Positions 33,768 through 42,717 of a stretch of 64,000 nucleotides of DNA are shown in pieces. Within the stretch, counting starts at the first letter, position 1; every line of letters starts with the position of its first letter. The notes below the pieces were generated by a model. It saw nothing but the letters and a program-made list of their open reading frames with translations. It was not told where the DNA came from and made no database searches. The stretch is from assembly GCF_008642295.1 (NCBI RefSeq), contig NZ_CP029190.1, positions 1,612,001-1,676,000 on the forward strand, written 5' to 3'. This DNA comes from Streptomyces venezuelae (GTDB lineage Bacteria; Actinomycetota; Actinomycetes; Streptomycetales; Streptomycetaceae). The position numbers and the translations under genes are program-made.

Positions 33768-34568
33768 ATGTTCTGGGTCCTGTTCCTGCTGGTGGCCTGC
33801 GCCGGTGTCCTCGCCGCCGGCGCCCGTCTCCTCCGAGCCGTCGCCGAAGCCGCCGACATCCCGGAAGCCGACGTCCCGGAAGCCGACGTCCCGGAAGCCG
33901 ACGTCCCGGAAGCCGGCGTGACCCTCTACGAGGCGGCCTACCTGGCCGGCGGCCCGCACCGGGTCGCCGTCCTGACCCTGGTCTCCATGGAGCGCGAGCG
34001 CCGGCTGCTGCTGGCGCACACCGGCTGGGCGACCGTGGTCGACCCGGTCGGACGGGACCCGCTGGAGCGGTCGGTCCTCGGCGCGTTCGGCCCGGAGGGC
34101 CGGTCCCCGGTCGCGGCCGTCCGTACCGCTGCCGCCCGCGGCGAGGCCGTACGCCGGCTCGGCGAGCGGCTCCGGGCGGCCGGGCTGGCCCTGCCGGAGG
34201 GGGTCCGCGCCGGGTTCGGCCACGGGCTCCAAGCGGTGCGCGGCGCCGTCCTGCTGGTGGTCGCGATGGCCACGGCGGCCGTCACCCTGGACGGCGGAAC
34301 CACCGACACCACGCTGGTCCTCTGCTGGTTCGGGCTGCCGCTGCTGCCGGCCCTGGCCCTCCTGGCCCTGGCCCGCCTCGACGCGTCCCGGCACTCCCCC
34401 TGGGCCTCCCCGGCCGGCCTGCGGCTGCTGTCCGGGCTGCGGGCCGGCGACCGCGGCCCGCTCACCTCCGTCGCCCTGCACGGAGTGGCCGCGGTCGGCG
34501 ATCCGGGGCTGCGCGCCGCGCTGTCCTGCGGCGGCCGGGGGATCCTGCCGCGGCAACGGGGTCGTTGA
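33768..34568 (+). CDS. TIGR04222-like membrane protein, paralogue without Cys tail
   Basis: A 266-residue protein paralogous to the frameshifted neighbour. An N-terminal membrane segment is followed by four tandem D-[I/V]-P-E-A units (residues about 30-49), the conserved LYEAAYLAGGPHRVAVLTL block, and two C-terminal hydrophobic segments (about 165-205). The Cys/Ser/Gly tail of the neighbour is missing; the C-terminus is short and basic. Start ATG was chosen because it begins the membrane segment. Function unknown; the pairing of the two forms next to an MNIO enzyme suggests a shared role at the membrane. Confidence 0.78.
   Translation: MFWVLFLLVACAGVLAAGARLLRAVAEAADIPEADVPEADVPEADVPEAGVTLYEAAYLAGGPHRVAVLTLVSMERERRLLLAHTGWATVVDPVGRDPLERSVLGAFGPEGRSPVAAVRTAAARGEAVRRLGERLRAAGLALPEGVRAGFGHGLQAVRGAVLLVVAMATAAVTLDGGTTDTTLVLCWFGLPLLPALALLALARLDASRHSPWASPAGLRLLSGLRAGDRGPLTSVALHGVAAVGDPGLRAALSCGGRGILPRQRGR
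33855..33914 (+). repeat. 15-bp tandem repeat, four units
   Basis: Four head-to-tail copies of GACGTCCCGGAAGCC (first copy GACATC, last followed by GGCGTG) encode repeated Asp-Val-Pro-Glu-Ala just after the membrane segment of the second TIGR04222-like protein. Length polymorphism between strains is likely. Confidence 0.85.
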
Positions 34569-34651
34569 GGGCGACACCCGGCAGGGCTGCTGTACACGGC
34601 CGGGAGCCGGGGTGATCATCCGCTGATCGGAAGACCGAAGGGAGACCCGTG

Positions 34652-36295
34652 ATGCGGACTCTGATGCGGACTCCGCCCGCCCGTTCCGGAGCCGCAGCCG
34701 CAGCCGCGGTGCTCTGCCTGGCCCTGTGCCTCTCCGGCGCCGTCCCGGCCCACGCCACCACCGCTCCGGTGAGCGCAGAGGCCGCCGGTACCGAGCTCGC
34801 GGCCCGCCGCGCCGCCGCCCGGACGCTTTCCTTCACCCCCTGCCCCGCGGCCGAGGGACTGCCGTCCCCGGTGCGCTGCGCCCTGCTGCGCGTACCGCTC
34901 GACTACGCCCGCCCCGACGGCCCGCAGATCTCCCTCACCGTCAGCCGGCTGCCCGCCACCGGCCGCAAGACCGTCCGCCGCCAGGGCGCGCTGGTCTACA
35001 ACCCCGGCGGACCGGGGGCCTCGGGCATGTTCTTCCCGGTGGTCGCCTCACTCCCGGAGTGGCAACGGGTCTCCGCCGCCTACGACCTGGTCGGCTACGC
35101 CCCGCGCGGGGTGGGCCGGTCCGCCCCGCTGTCCTGCGGGCCCGACCGGGCCGCCCGGGCTCCCCGCCAGGTCCCGGCCGCGCCCTCGGAGGCGTACGGA
35201 CGACAGCGCGCGGCGGAGGCCCGGGACCGGGCCCGGGGCTGCGCCGACCGGGCGGGCCCGGCCCTGCCGTACTACTCGACCCTGAACAACGTCCGGGATC
35301 TGCACGTGCTGCGGGCCGCGCTCGGCGAGTCCGGGCTGACCTTCCTCGGCGCCTCGTACGGCACCTACATCGGGGCGGTGTACGCGACCCTCTACCCCGG
35401 CCACGTCCGCCGGATGGTGTTCGACTCCCCGGTGGACCCCGCCCCGCGGCGGATCTGGTACCGCGGTCTGCTCGACCGGCCGGCGGCGTTCGAGCGCCGC
35501 TGGTACGAGTTCCGGGCCTGGGCGGCCCGGCACCACTCCGCGTACGGGCTGGGCGCCACCCCGGCGGCGGTCCGGGCGAGCTACGAGCGGGTGCGGGAGG
35601 CGGTGGCGCGCAGGCCGGCCGGCGGGCTGGTGGGCACCGGGGAGCTCCAGGACGCGTATCTCCGGACGGCCTACGACGATGCGCTCTGGCCGGCCCGGGC
35701 GGCGGCGCTGTCCGCCTTCCTGGCCGGGGACCCGGGCCCGCTGGTGGAGCAGGCCGCACCGGATCCGGCGGCGGCAGCGGAACAGGAGAACGCGGGCGCC
35801 GTCCACACCGCGGTGCTGTGCAACGACGCGCCCTGGCCGGCCGATGCCGGGGTATGGATCCGCGATTACGGGGAGCTGGCGGTCCGGGCGCCGTTCGCGG
35901 CCTGGAGTCAGGCCTGGCTGTACCTGCCGTGTGCCTCCTGGCCGGTGTCCCCGCGGCAGCGGCCGGTGGCGGTGGGCGGCCCGGCGGCGGCCCGGCTGCC
36001 CCGGACGCTGATCGTGGCGGCGGAGCGGGACGCGGCGACCCCCTATCCGGGGGCGCTGGAGCTCCAGCGGCGGCTGGGCGGCGGCGCTGCACTGGTCACG
36101 GAGTGGGGAGCGGGCACCCACGGGGTGGCGGGGGGCCGCAACCCCTGTGTGGACCGGCATGTGGAGCGGTATCTGCTGACCGGCCGGACCGCGGGCCGGC
36201 GGGCCGGATGTGCGCCGCATCCGGAGCCCGCACCGGTGTCGCTGGACGGCCGGGCAGCGGCGACCTGGGGGTCGGCGCTGCCGCCTGCCGTCTGA
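34652..36295 (+). CDS. Secreted alpha/beta hydrolase, tripeptidyl-aminopeptidase-like
   Basis: A 547-residue exported hydrolase of the Streptomyces tripeptidyl aminopeptidase (SlpD/E, TAP) type. It has a signal peptide (about 1-35), oxyanion segment GGPGASGMFF, nucleophile Ser235 in GASYG, a helical lid, and a C-terminal TAP-like domain with the acid in AERDAATP and His in GAGTHGVAGG. It should remove short peptides from N-termini outside the cell. GTG at 34649 and ATG at 34652 are adjacent and both lie behind GGGAGA; the ATG was used. A hairpin follows. Confidence 0.9.
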   Translation: MRTLMRTPPARSGAAAAAAVLCLALCLSGAVPAHATTAPVSAEAAGTELAARRAAARTLSFTPCPAAEGLPSPVRCALLRVPLDYARPDGPQISLTVSRLPATGRKTVRRQGALVYNPGGPGASGMFFPVVASLPEWQRVSAAYDLVGYAPRGVGRSAPLSCGPDRAARAPRQVPAAPSEAYGRQRAAEARDRARGCADRAGPALPYYSTLNNVRDLHVLRAALGESGLTFLGASYGTYIGAVYATLYPGHVRRMVFDSPVDPAPRRIWYRGLLDRPAAFERRWYEFRAWAARHHSAYGLGATPAAVRASYERVREAVARRPAGGLVGTGELQDAYLRTAYDDALWPARAAALSAFLAGDPGPLVEQAAPDPAAAAEQENAGAVHTAVLCNDAPWPADAGVWIRDYGELAVRAPFAAWSQAWLYLPCASWPVSPRQRPVAVGGPAAARLPRTLIVAAERDAATPYPGALELQRRLGGGAALVTEWGAGTHGVAGGRNPCVDRHVERYLLTGRTAGRRAGCAPHPEPAPVSLDGRAAATWGSALPPAV

Positions 36296-36349
36296 ACTTC
36301 CGGGCGGGATCTCCGGCTGCGTCGTTTCGGGGGCAAGGCCTCCCGATCC

Positions 36350-36384
36350 GCCGGAGGAGCCACGTGACGGCGTGCTCCTCCGGC
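36350..36384. terminator. Hairpin between hydrolase and hemQ
   Basis: A perfect 11-bp stem (GCCGGAGGAGC / GCTCCTCCGGC) with a 13-nt loop that contains CACGTG, between two convergent genes. It is likely bidirectional. Confidence 0.7.
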
Positions 36385-36403
36385 CCTTCCCCCTGGGGAG
36401 GTA

Positions 36404-37117
36404 TCAGGCGAGTCCGGCCACCAGATCGGCGACGGACTTGCGGCGTCCGGTGTAGAAGGGCACCTCTTCACGGACGTGCATACGGGCCTCGGAGGCGCGC
36501 AGGTGACGCATCAGGTCGACGATGCGGTAGAGCTCGTCGGCCTCGAAGGCGAGCAGCCACTCGTAGTCGCCGAGCGAGAAGGAGGCCACGGTGTTGGCGC
36601 GGACGTCCGGGTAGCCGCGGGCCATCTTGCCGTGGTCGGCGAGCATCCGGCGGCGGTCCTCGTCGGGCAGCAGGTACCAGTCGTAACTGCGCACGAAGGG
36701 GTAGACGCTGACGTAGTCGCGGGCGACCTCGTCCGCCAGGAAGGCCGGGATGTGCGACTTGTTGAACTCGGCGGGGCGGTGCAGCGCCATGTTCGACCAC
36801 ACCGGCTCCAGCGCGCGGCCCAGCCGGGTGCGGCGGAACAGGTTGTAGGCGGTCTGCAGCTCGTCCGAGGTCTCGGCGTGCCACCAGATCATGACGTCGG
36901 CGTCGGCGCGCAGGCCGGACACGTCGTAGGTGCCGCGGACGGTGATGTCCTTGGCCGCGAGCTGGTCGAAGAGCTCCTGCACCTCGTCGGCGTAGCCGGC
37001 GCGGTCGTCCGGAAGCACGTCTTTCAGCTTGAAGACGGACCACAGGGTGTAGCGAATGACCTCGTTGAGGTCCTTGGCCTTCTTCCCCGCGTTGGGGATC
37101 TTCTCCGGTGCAGTCAT
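36404..37117 (-). CDS. hemQ: Coproheme decarboxylase HemQ (chlorite-dismutase-like)
   Basis: A 237-residue member of the chlorite dismutase fold. In Gram-positive bacteria HemQ decarboxylates Fe-coproporphyrin III to haem b, the last step of the coproporphyrin-dependent pathway. Typical segments are RYTLWSVFK near the N-terminus, [24 protein letters not shown], and [15 protein letters not shown], which should carry the haem-ligand His. The start is set at [20 protein letters not shown]. It is 22 bp downstream of the porphyrinogen oxidase gene on the same strand, so the two form a small haem operon. Confidence 0.94.
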   Translation of the reverse strand: MTAPEKIPNAGKKAKDLNEVIRYTLWSVFKLKDVLPDDRAGYADEVQELFDQLAAKDITVRGTYDVSGLRADADVMIWWHAETSDELQTAYNLFRRTRLGRALEPVWSNMALHRPAEFNKSHIPAFLADEVARDYVSVYPFVRSYDWYLLPDEDRRRMLADHGKMARGYPDVRANTVASFSLGDYEWLLAFEADELYRIVDLMRHLRASEARMHVREEVPFYTGRRKSVADLVAGLA

Positions 37118-37139
37118 GTGCCTATTGTCCCTGCCCTGA

Positions 37140-38636
37140 TCAGTGGTCCGTGCCAGGGGTGCCCAGTACGGCGGAGACCGCGGCGGCGGCGCTCGCGATG
37201 CAGGCGGGCACGCCCACGCCGTCGTAGGGCGCACCGCAGACGGCGAGGCCGGGGAGGGCGGCGACGGCGGCCCGGATCCGGTCCACCCGGTCCAGGTGGC
37301 CGACCGGGTACTGGGGCAGTCCGCCGTCCCAGCGGGTGACGGTGGTGGCGACCGGGCGGGCGGCCAGGCCCGTGGCCTCGCCGAGGTCGGCGAGGGCGAT
37401 GCCGACGAGTTCGGAGTCCTCCCGCTGGAGGTCTTTCTCGTCCCCGTAGCGGCCCACGGAGGCGCGGAGCAGGAAGAGGCCGGGGTCGGCGGCGTTCCAG
37501 GCCCACTTGTTGCTGGAGAAGGTGGCGGCCTTGACCGTCCGGCCGTCCACGGGCGGCACCAGGAAGCCGCTGGCCGCACCCGAGGTGATGGCCGCGGGCA
37601 GTTCGGAGCGCCGGAAGGCCAGGGTGACCAGGGCCATGGAGGCGTACTCGACGGCGCGCAGTTCGGCGGCGGCGAGGGGGGCGGGGCCGTCCAGCAGCCG
37701 GGCGGCGGGCCCGGCCGGGGTGGCGAGGATCACCGCGTCGGCTTCGAATCCGCGGCCGTCTTCCGTCACCACCCGCCAGCCCGCGGGGGTGCGGAGCAGC
37801 TCGCGGGCGGGGGCGGTGGTCAGCAGGCGGGCGCCGGCGGCCCGGCAGGCCTCGGCGACGGCGAGCGGGAGCCGGCCGATGCCGCCCTCGATGCCGGTGA
37901 AGACGGGGCCGGTGGCGGCGGCGCCGATGGCGTGGGTGCGTTCGGCGGCCTCGCGCTGCACCGAGCGGACGGCCTCGGTGAGGCTGGGGTGGGTGCGGAT
38001 GGCCTGGTACAGGGCGGGGATCGCGGCGCGCAGGGAGATGCGGTAGGCGTCGCCGGCGTACACCCCGCCGAGCAGCGGTTCGACGAGTCGGTCGACGACC
38101 TCGCGGCCGAGCCGGGCGGCCACGTACGCGCCGACGGCGACGTCCGCCACCTCTTCGGCGGCCGGGCGGGGCTGCTCGGCCTCGGCCCGGGCCAGTCCTT
38201 CGGCGGAGAGCACCCCGGAGGCGGCGAGCGGGCCGAGGTCGCCGGGTACGCCCATGACATGGCCGCCGGGCAGCGGGCGCAGCACCCCGCGGGTCCACAG
38301 CCGGGCGGCGGCGGTGGCGGGCGGCTGGAGCGCATCGCCGAGGCCGACGGCCCGGGCGAGTTCCAGGGCCTCGGGGCGGCGGGCGAGCAGGGACTCGGCG
38401 CCGAGGTCGACGGGGACGCCGGCGAGTTCGCCGGTGTGCAGCTTGCCGCCGAACCGCGGGCCGGCCTCCAGGAGGGTCACCCGGGCGCCGGCGGCGAGCA
38501 GCCGGTGGGCGGCGGCGAGACCGGCGATGCCGCCGCCGATCACCAGGACGTTGCGCGGGCCGCTGGGCTGCGGTGCGTCCGCCGCGGCCGGGTCCGGGGT
38601 GCTCGTGTCGTCCGTGCTCAGGTCCGGTTCGTCCAT
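37140..38636 (-). CDS. hemY: Coproporphyrinogen/protoporphyrinogen oxidase (HemY/CgoX type)
   Basis: A 498-residue FAD-dependent oxidase that makes coproporphyrin III or protoporphyrin IX from the reduced porphyrinogen. It has an N-terminal FAD motif ([15 protein letters not shown]), the GGKL block after it, a family segment [12 protein letters not shown], and a C-terminal [11 protein letters not shown] near the second FAD-binding region. With HemQ next door, a role in the coproporphyrin pathway is most likely. ATG at 38636 was used; ATG at 38645 (three codons longer) is equally possible because neither has a strong ribosome site. Confidence 0.93.
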   Translation of the reverse strand: MDEPDLSTDDTSTPDPAAADAPQPSGPRNVLVIGGGIAGLAAAHRLLAAGARVTLLEAGPRFGGKLHTGELAGVPVDLGAESLLARRPEALELARAVGLGDALQPPATAAARLWTRGVLRPLPGGHVMGVPGDLGPLAASGVLSAEGLARAEAEQPRPAAEEVADVAVGAYVAARLGREVVDRLVEPLLGGVYAGDAYRISLRAAIPALYQAIRTHPSLTEAVRSVQREAAERTHAIGAAATGPVFTGIEGGIGRLPLAVAEACRAAGARLLTTAPARELLRTPAGWRVVTEDGRGFEADAVILATPAGPAARLLDGPAPLAAAELRAVEYASMALVTLAFRRSELPAAITSGAASGFLVPPVDGRTVKAATFSSNKWAWNAADPGLFLLRASVGRYGDEKDLQREDSELVGIALADLGEATGLAARPVATTVTRWDGGLPQYPVGHLDRVDRIRAAVAALPGLAVCGAPYDGVGVPACIASAAAAVSAVLGTPGTDH

Positions 38637-38786
38637 GGGCCACATCGTCTCAGACGGGCCGTCGGCCCTGCTCCGAGGCCGGACCGTGACCGGTTCGGGA
38701 CCGGCTCGGGACCTTGGGTGCGAAACCGGCGGCGGGAGCCCGTACGTCGAAACGTCAAGATCCGATCGAGCCCGGGGGGCCGTGTG

Positions 38787-39866
38787 ATGACGCGTACGTA
38801 CGGACACAACAGCAGCAGAAGCCGGTCGGCCGGGGGCCGTTCGGCCGGGGTCCTGGCGGCGGTGGCGGCCGTCGGGGTGCTGGCGCTGGCCGGCTGCAGC
38901 GCGGACACCGAAGGCTCCGGGGCCACGGCCGACCGGGGCGTGGCCGCCCCGCAGGCAGCCCGGGACGCCAAGTCCGGGGAGAAGGCGGCCGGAGCGGGTG
39001 CCACCGCCCCGTCGGCGGCCCCGGCCGCGGGCGCCGCCGGCAAGCCGGTGCAGGTGCGGCAGCACATCATCCGCACCGCGTCCCTGGGCATCGAGTCCAA
39101 GGACGTCCAGCAGACCCTGGCGGCGGCCCGGTCGGCGGCCGAGGGTGCGGGCGGCTATGTGGGCAACGAGTCCACCCGGCGGGACGATTCCGGGGCGATG
39201 ACCTCGACGGTGACCCTGCGGGTGCCCGGGGAGAAGTTCGACTCGGTGCTGGGCGCGCTGGAGGGCGGCGGAAAGCTGCTGCACCGCAAGGTGGAGGCGC
39301 AGGACGTCACCGAGAAGGTGGTCGACGTGGACAGCCGGGTCCGCTCGCAGCAGGCCAGTGTGGCCCGGGTGCGGGAGATGATGGACAAGGCCTCGGCGCT
39401 GGGCGATGTGGTCATGCTGGAGGGGGAGCTGAGCAAGCGCCAGGCGGAGCTGGAGGCACTGCTCGCCCAGCAGACGGCGCTGAAGGACCAGACCTCGCTG
39501 GGCACGATCACTCTGGAGGTGTCCGGGAAGCCCGCGGCGCCGGTGGAGCAGAAGGAAGAGGAGGACCCGGCCTTCACGGACGCCCTGAAGGGCGGCTGGG
39601 AGGTGTTCCTCACCGGGCTGAAGTGGCTGACGCTGGTGGTGGGCGCGGTGCTGCCGTTCGCCCTGGCGGGCCTGGTCCTGCTGGCGCTGTGGAAGGTCTA
39701 CCGGCGGTTCCGCCCGGCGACGCCGCCGGTTCCGATGCGCGGCACCGGCGCCCCGCAGGTGTGGCCGCAGCGGCAGGCCGCACCGGCAGCACCGCCCGCG
39801 CACGCCGCGCACTCCGCGCACCCCTCGCCGGCCGGGACGGACACCGCGGCGGACGTCCAGGACTGA
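38787..39866 (+). CDS. DUF4349 lipoprotein with C-terminal membrane segment
   Basis: A 359-residue exported protein with a lipobox (LALAGC) near residue 35, a disordered Ala/Gly linker, and a DUF4349 domain (VRQHIIRTASLGIESKDVQQ through a coiled-coil with SVARVREMMDKAS and ELSKRQAELEAL), then one strong hydrophobic segment (about 275-300) and a disordered Pro/Ala tail. It should sit in the cytoplasmic membrane, with the coiled-coil outside. The function of DUF4349 is unknown. It lies divergent from the haem oxidase gene. Confidence 0.87.
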   Translation: MTRTYGHNSSRSRSAGGRSAGVLAAVAAVGVLALAGCSADTEGSGATADRGVAAPQAARDAKSGEKAAGAGATAPSAAPAAGAAGKPVQVRQHIIRTASLGIESKDVQQTLAAARSAAEGAGGYVGNESTRRDDSGAMTSTVTLRVPGEKFDSVLGALEGGGKLLHRKVEAQDVTEKVVDVDSRVRSQQASVARVREMMDKASALGDVVMLEGELSKRQAELEALLAQQTALKDQTSLGTITLEVSGKPAAPVEQKEEEDPAFTDALKGGWEVFLTGLKWLTLVVGAVLPFALAGLVLLALWKVYRRFRPATPPVPMRGTGAPQVWPQRQAAPAAPPAHAAHSAHPSPAGTDTAADVQD

Positions 39867-39924
39867 ACGCCCGTTCGGGCATAGCGTGTTCCGCAGACAT
39901 CGGCGGCGGAGGGCGGTACGGGCG

Positions 39925-41307
39925 ATGGCAGCGGAACGACTGGTCGTGGTCGGGGGTGATGCGGCGGGCATGTCCGCCGCATCGCAGGCCCGCCGGCTGA
40001 AGGGCCCGCAGGAGCTGGAGATCGTGGCCTTCGAGCGGTCGCACTTCAGCTCGTACTCGGCGTGCGGGATCCCGTACTGGATCGGCGGCCAGGTGGCGGA
40101 CCGGGACGCGCTGATCGCCCGGACGCCCCGGGAGCACCGGGCGCGGGGCATCGATCTGCGGATGCGGACCGAGGTGGTGGAACTGGACCTGCCCGGGCGG
40201 CGGGTCCGGGCCCGGGACCTGGAGACCGGCGCCGAGTCCTGGACCGGCTACGACCGGCTGGTCCTGGCCACCGGGGCCCGGCCGGTCCGCCCCCGGCTGC
40301 CGGGGATCGGGGCGGCCGGGGTGTACGGGGTGCAGACCCTGGACGACGGGGAGCGGCTGCTGGAGTTCCTGGAGCGTACGCAGGGCCGCCGGGCGGTGGT
40401 GGTCGGCGCCGGGTACATCGGGGTGGAGATGGCCGAGGCGCTGGTGGGCCGAGGCTTCGAGGTGACGGTGCTGCACCGCGGCGCCCAGCCGATGGCCACG
40501 CTGGACCCGGACATGGGCGGGCTGGTGCACACCGCGATGAACGCCATGGGGATCCGTACGGTCGCCGGGGCGGAGGCCACCGCGGTCCTGACGGACGACG
40601 CCGGCCGGGCCCGGGCGGTGGTGACGGCCTCCGGCGAGGAGTACCCGGCGGACGTGGTGGTCCTCGGTATCGGTGTGGAACCGCGCACCGCGCTGGCCCG
40701 GGCGGCCGGCCTGCCGGTCGGCGACTCGGGCGGGCTGCTGACCGACCTGTCGATGCGGGTCCGCGGGCACGAGGACATCTGGGCCGGCGGGGACTGCGTG
40801 GAGGTGCTGGACCTGGTCTCGGGCCGCACCCGGCACATCCCGCTGGGCACGCATGCGAACAAGCACGGCCAGGTGATCGGCTCGGGGGTGGGCGGGGGCT
40901 ACGCGACCTTCCCGGGGGTGGTCGGCACCGCGGTGAGCAAGGTCTGCTCGCTGGAGATCGCCCGTACCGGGCTGCGGGAGAAGGACGCGCGGGCGGTGGG
41001 CCTGCGCTTCGTGACCGCCGTGATCCGCTCGACGAACACGGCCGGTTACTACCCGGGGGCGGCGGAGATGACGGTGAAGATGCTGGCCGAGCAGCGGACC
41101 GGCCGGCTGCTGGGGGTCCAGATCGTGGGCGGCGCGGGCTCGGCGAAGCGGGTGGACATCGCGGCGGTCGCACTGACGGCCGGAATGACCGTGGACCAGG
41201 TGGTCGGCCTGGACCTGGGCTACGCGCCGCCGTTCTCCCCGGTCTGGGACCCCATCCTGGTCGCCGCCCGCAAGGCGGTCGCCATGGTCCGGCAGTCGGG
41301 AGGGTAG
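39925..41307 (+). CDS. CoA-disulfide reductase/NADH oxidase-like flavoprotein
   Basis: A 460-residue pyridine nucleotide-disulfide oxidoreductase. It has an FAD motif (VVVGGDAAGMSAASQA), a single redox Cys47 in SYSACGIPY as in CoA-disulfide reductases and NADH oxidases, an NAD(P)H motif (VVVGAGYIGVEMAEAL), and the C-terminal dimerisation domain with SVWDPI-like FSPVWDPILV. Because it has one cysteine rather than CxxxxC, it is not a classic disulfide reductase. Start ATG lies 58 bp after the DUF4349 gene. Substrate unknown. Confidence 0.9.
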   Translation: MAAERLVVVGGDAAGMSAASQARRLKGPQELEIVAFERSHFSSYSACGIPYWIGGQVADRDALIARTPREHRARGIDLRMRTEVVELDLPGRRVRARDLETGAESWTGYDRLVLATGARPVRPRLPGIGAAGVYGVQTLDDGERLLEFLERTQGRRAVVVGAGYIGVEMAEALVGRGFEVTVLHRGAQPMATLDPDMGGLVHTAMNAMGIRTVAGAEATAVLTDDAGRARAVVTASGEEYPADVVVLGIGVEPRTALARAAGLPVGDSGGLLTDLSMRVRGHEDIWAGGDCVEVLDLVSGRTRHIPLGTHANKHGQVIGSGVGGGYATFPGVVGTAVSKVCSLEIARTGLREKDARAVGLRFVTAVIRSTNTAGYYPGAAEMTVKMLAEQRTGRLLGVQIVGGAGSAKRVDIAAVALTAGMTVDQVVGLDLGYAPPFSPVWDPILVAARKAVAMVRQSGG

Positions 41308-41409
41308 CCCTGCGCGGGCCCGCTCGCCCTGCCCCTGGCCGGCCGCGCCGATATCCTGGGATCGACCGTCGGGGGCTTTCCAGGCTTTCCTCATGTGGAG
41401 GGCAGCACG

Positions 41410-41787
41410 ATGAACCGGCACCGCCGTCTGGCCCTGCTCGCCCCGGCCCTCGCCGCCTGCGCGGCCCTCGCCCCCGCCGTCCTTCCGCCGGGCGCCGCGG
41501 CAGCTCCCGCCCAGCCGGCCTGCGAACTGGTGCCCGCCGCACCCGGCATGGCGGCGGACCAGGAGCCGCCCTTCACCCTCCGGCTGACCGGGTTCCGGCC
41601 GGACCAGCGCGTCATGGTCGACGGGCCGACGGACTTCCGGGCCACGACGGACTCCATGGGCGAGTTCGAGGAGGACGGCGTCGTCTACGGCCCGTACCGC
41701 GTCGGCTTCCGCGAGGACCCGGCGGCGGACCCGAGGATCATCACCTGCACCACGCCGCCCCGGCCGCAGCCCGGGGCCGTCGGCTGA
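41410..41787 (+). CDS. Small secreted hypothetical protein
   Basis: A 125-residue protein with a clear signal peptide ending near PGAAAAPA (about residue 34). The mature part of about 90 residues has two cysteines (CELVPAAPG and ITCTTPP), probably forming a disulfide, and an Ig-like beta pattern (FTLRLTGFRPDQRVMVDG). No family was recognised. ATG was chosen because GAGG lies upstream. It converges on the phosphotransferase gene. Confidence 0.75.
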   Translation: MNRHRRLALLAPALAACAALAPAVLPPGAAAAPAQPACELVPAAPGMAADQEPPFTLRLTGFRPDQRVMVDGPTDFRATTDSMGEFEEDGVVYGPYRVGFREDPAADPRIITCTTPPRPQPGAVG

Positions 41788-41801
41788 GCCGGCGGGACCG
41801 G

Positions 41802-42710
41802 TCAGGCCGGGTCCGACAGCAGCGCGCCGATCACCCGGCGGGCCGTCGCCGCCATCTCCGGCTTCGATGTGCGGTAGTAGCGGAGCTCCATCAGCGCGAT
41901 CGACAGCGCCCAGCCCCGGCCGCGCGCCCACATCGCCTCGTCGGCGCCGAGCGCCGACCGGAATGCGTCCCGGGCCGGGGCCGGGAGGATGTACCAGGCG
42001 GCGATCGTGTCCACGGCGGGGTCGCCCAGTCCCAGGCAGCCGAAGTCGATGACGGCGCTGAGCCGCCCCTGCACGGTCAGTACGTTGCCGGGCTGGAGGT
42101 CGGCATGGATCCAGACCGGCGGCCGGTCCCAGCCGGGTGCCTCCAGGGCGGCCTCCCACACGGCGGTCGCCGCGGCGGTGCCGGCCGCGTCGAACTCGCC
42201 GTGCTGCTCGTACAGCTCCGCGAGTGCCTCCCGGGTGGCCGCGTCCCGGGCCGCCAGGGGTTCGCTGCGGTACGCGGCGGGCCCGCCCGCCGGCTCGGCC
42301 GCCCGCAGCGCGGTGATGAAGCCGGCCAGGTCCGCGGCGAGCGGCCCGGCGTCGGCGGGCTGTGACTCGAGGGGGGTCTCCCCGTCCAGCCAGCGGTACA
42401 CCGACCACGGCCACGGGTACCCCTCGGCGGGCCCGCCCCGGCCCAGCGGGACCGGGACCGCCGCCGGGAGCTGCGGTGCGAGCCGGGGCAGCCAGTGGTG
42501 CTCGGTGTCCACGTCCGCGGCGGCGGAGGCGGTGCGCGGCAGCCGGACCACCATGTCGGTGCCGAGGCGGTACATCACATTGGACGTGCCGCCCGTGGCC
42601 ACCCTGCCGACGGCGAGCCCGGACCACTGCGGGAACCGGGCCCGGACCAGCCGCCGGACCAGGTCCTCGTCCAGCTCGGGCTCGTCCGGGTGCAGCCGCT
42701 GCGCCGCCAT
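41802..42710 (-). CDS. Aminoglycoside phosphotransferase (APH)-family protein
   Basis: A 302-residue protein kinase-like phosphotransferase. It has the P-loop-like region GGTSNVMYRLG (40-50), the catalytic loop HADLQPGN (His202-Asn209) and the metal motif IDFG (Asp222), as in APH enzymes that phosphorylate aminoglycosides or other small molecules. Resistance is not shown; many Streptomyces APH-family genes act on other substrates. It ends next to the secreted protein and starts 7 bp downstream of hemE on the same strand, so the two are probably cotranscribed. Confidence 0.88.
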   Translation of the reverse strand: MAAQRLHPDEPELDEDLVRRLVRARFPQWSGLAVGRVATGGTSNVMYRLGTDMVVRLPRTASAAADVDTEHHWLPRLAPQLPAAVPVPLGRGGPAEGYPWPWSVYRWLDGETPLESQPADAGPLAADLAGFITALRAAEPAGGPAAYRSEPLAARDAATREALAELYEQHGEFDAAGTAAATAVWEAALEAPGWDRPPVWIHADLQPGNVLTVQGRLSAVIDFGCLGLGDPAVDTIAAWYILPAPARDAFRSALGADEAMWARGRGWALSIALMELRYYRTSKPEMAATARRVIGALLSDPA

Positions 42711-42717
42711 TCCGCGG

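Noticed and set aside
38646..40151. Upstream extension of the porphyrinogen oxidase frame to over 1000 codons
   Set aside because: The extension is antisense to the DUF4349 lipoprotein, which has a lipobox, coiled-coil and membrane helix. The oxidase family starts at the FAD motif near 38540.
41802..42710. Antibiotic resistance gene for an aminoglycoside cluster
   Set aside because: The APH fold is clear, but no aminoglycoside biosynthesis genes are present and the gene sits beside hemE. Resistance cannot be claimed from the fold.
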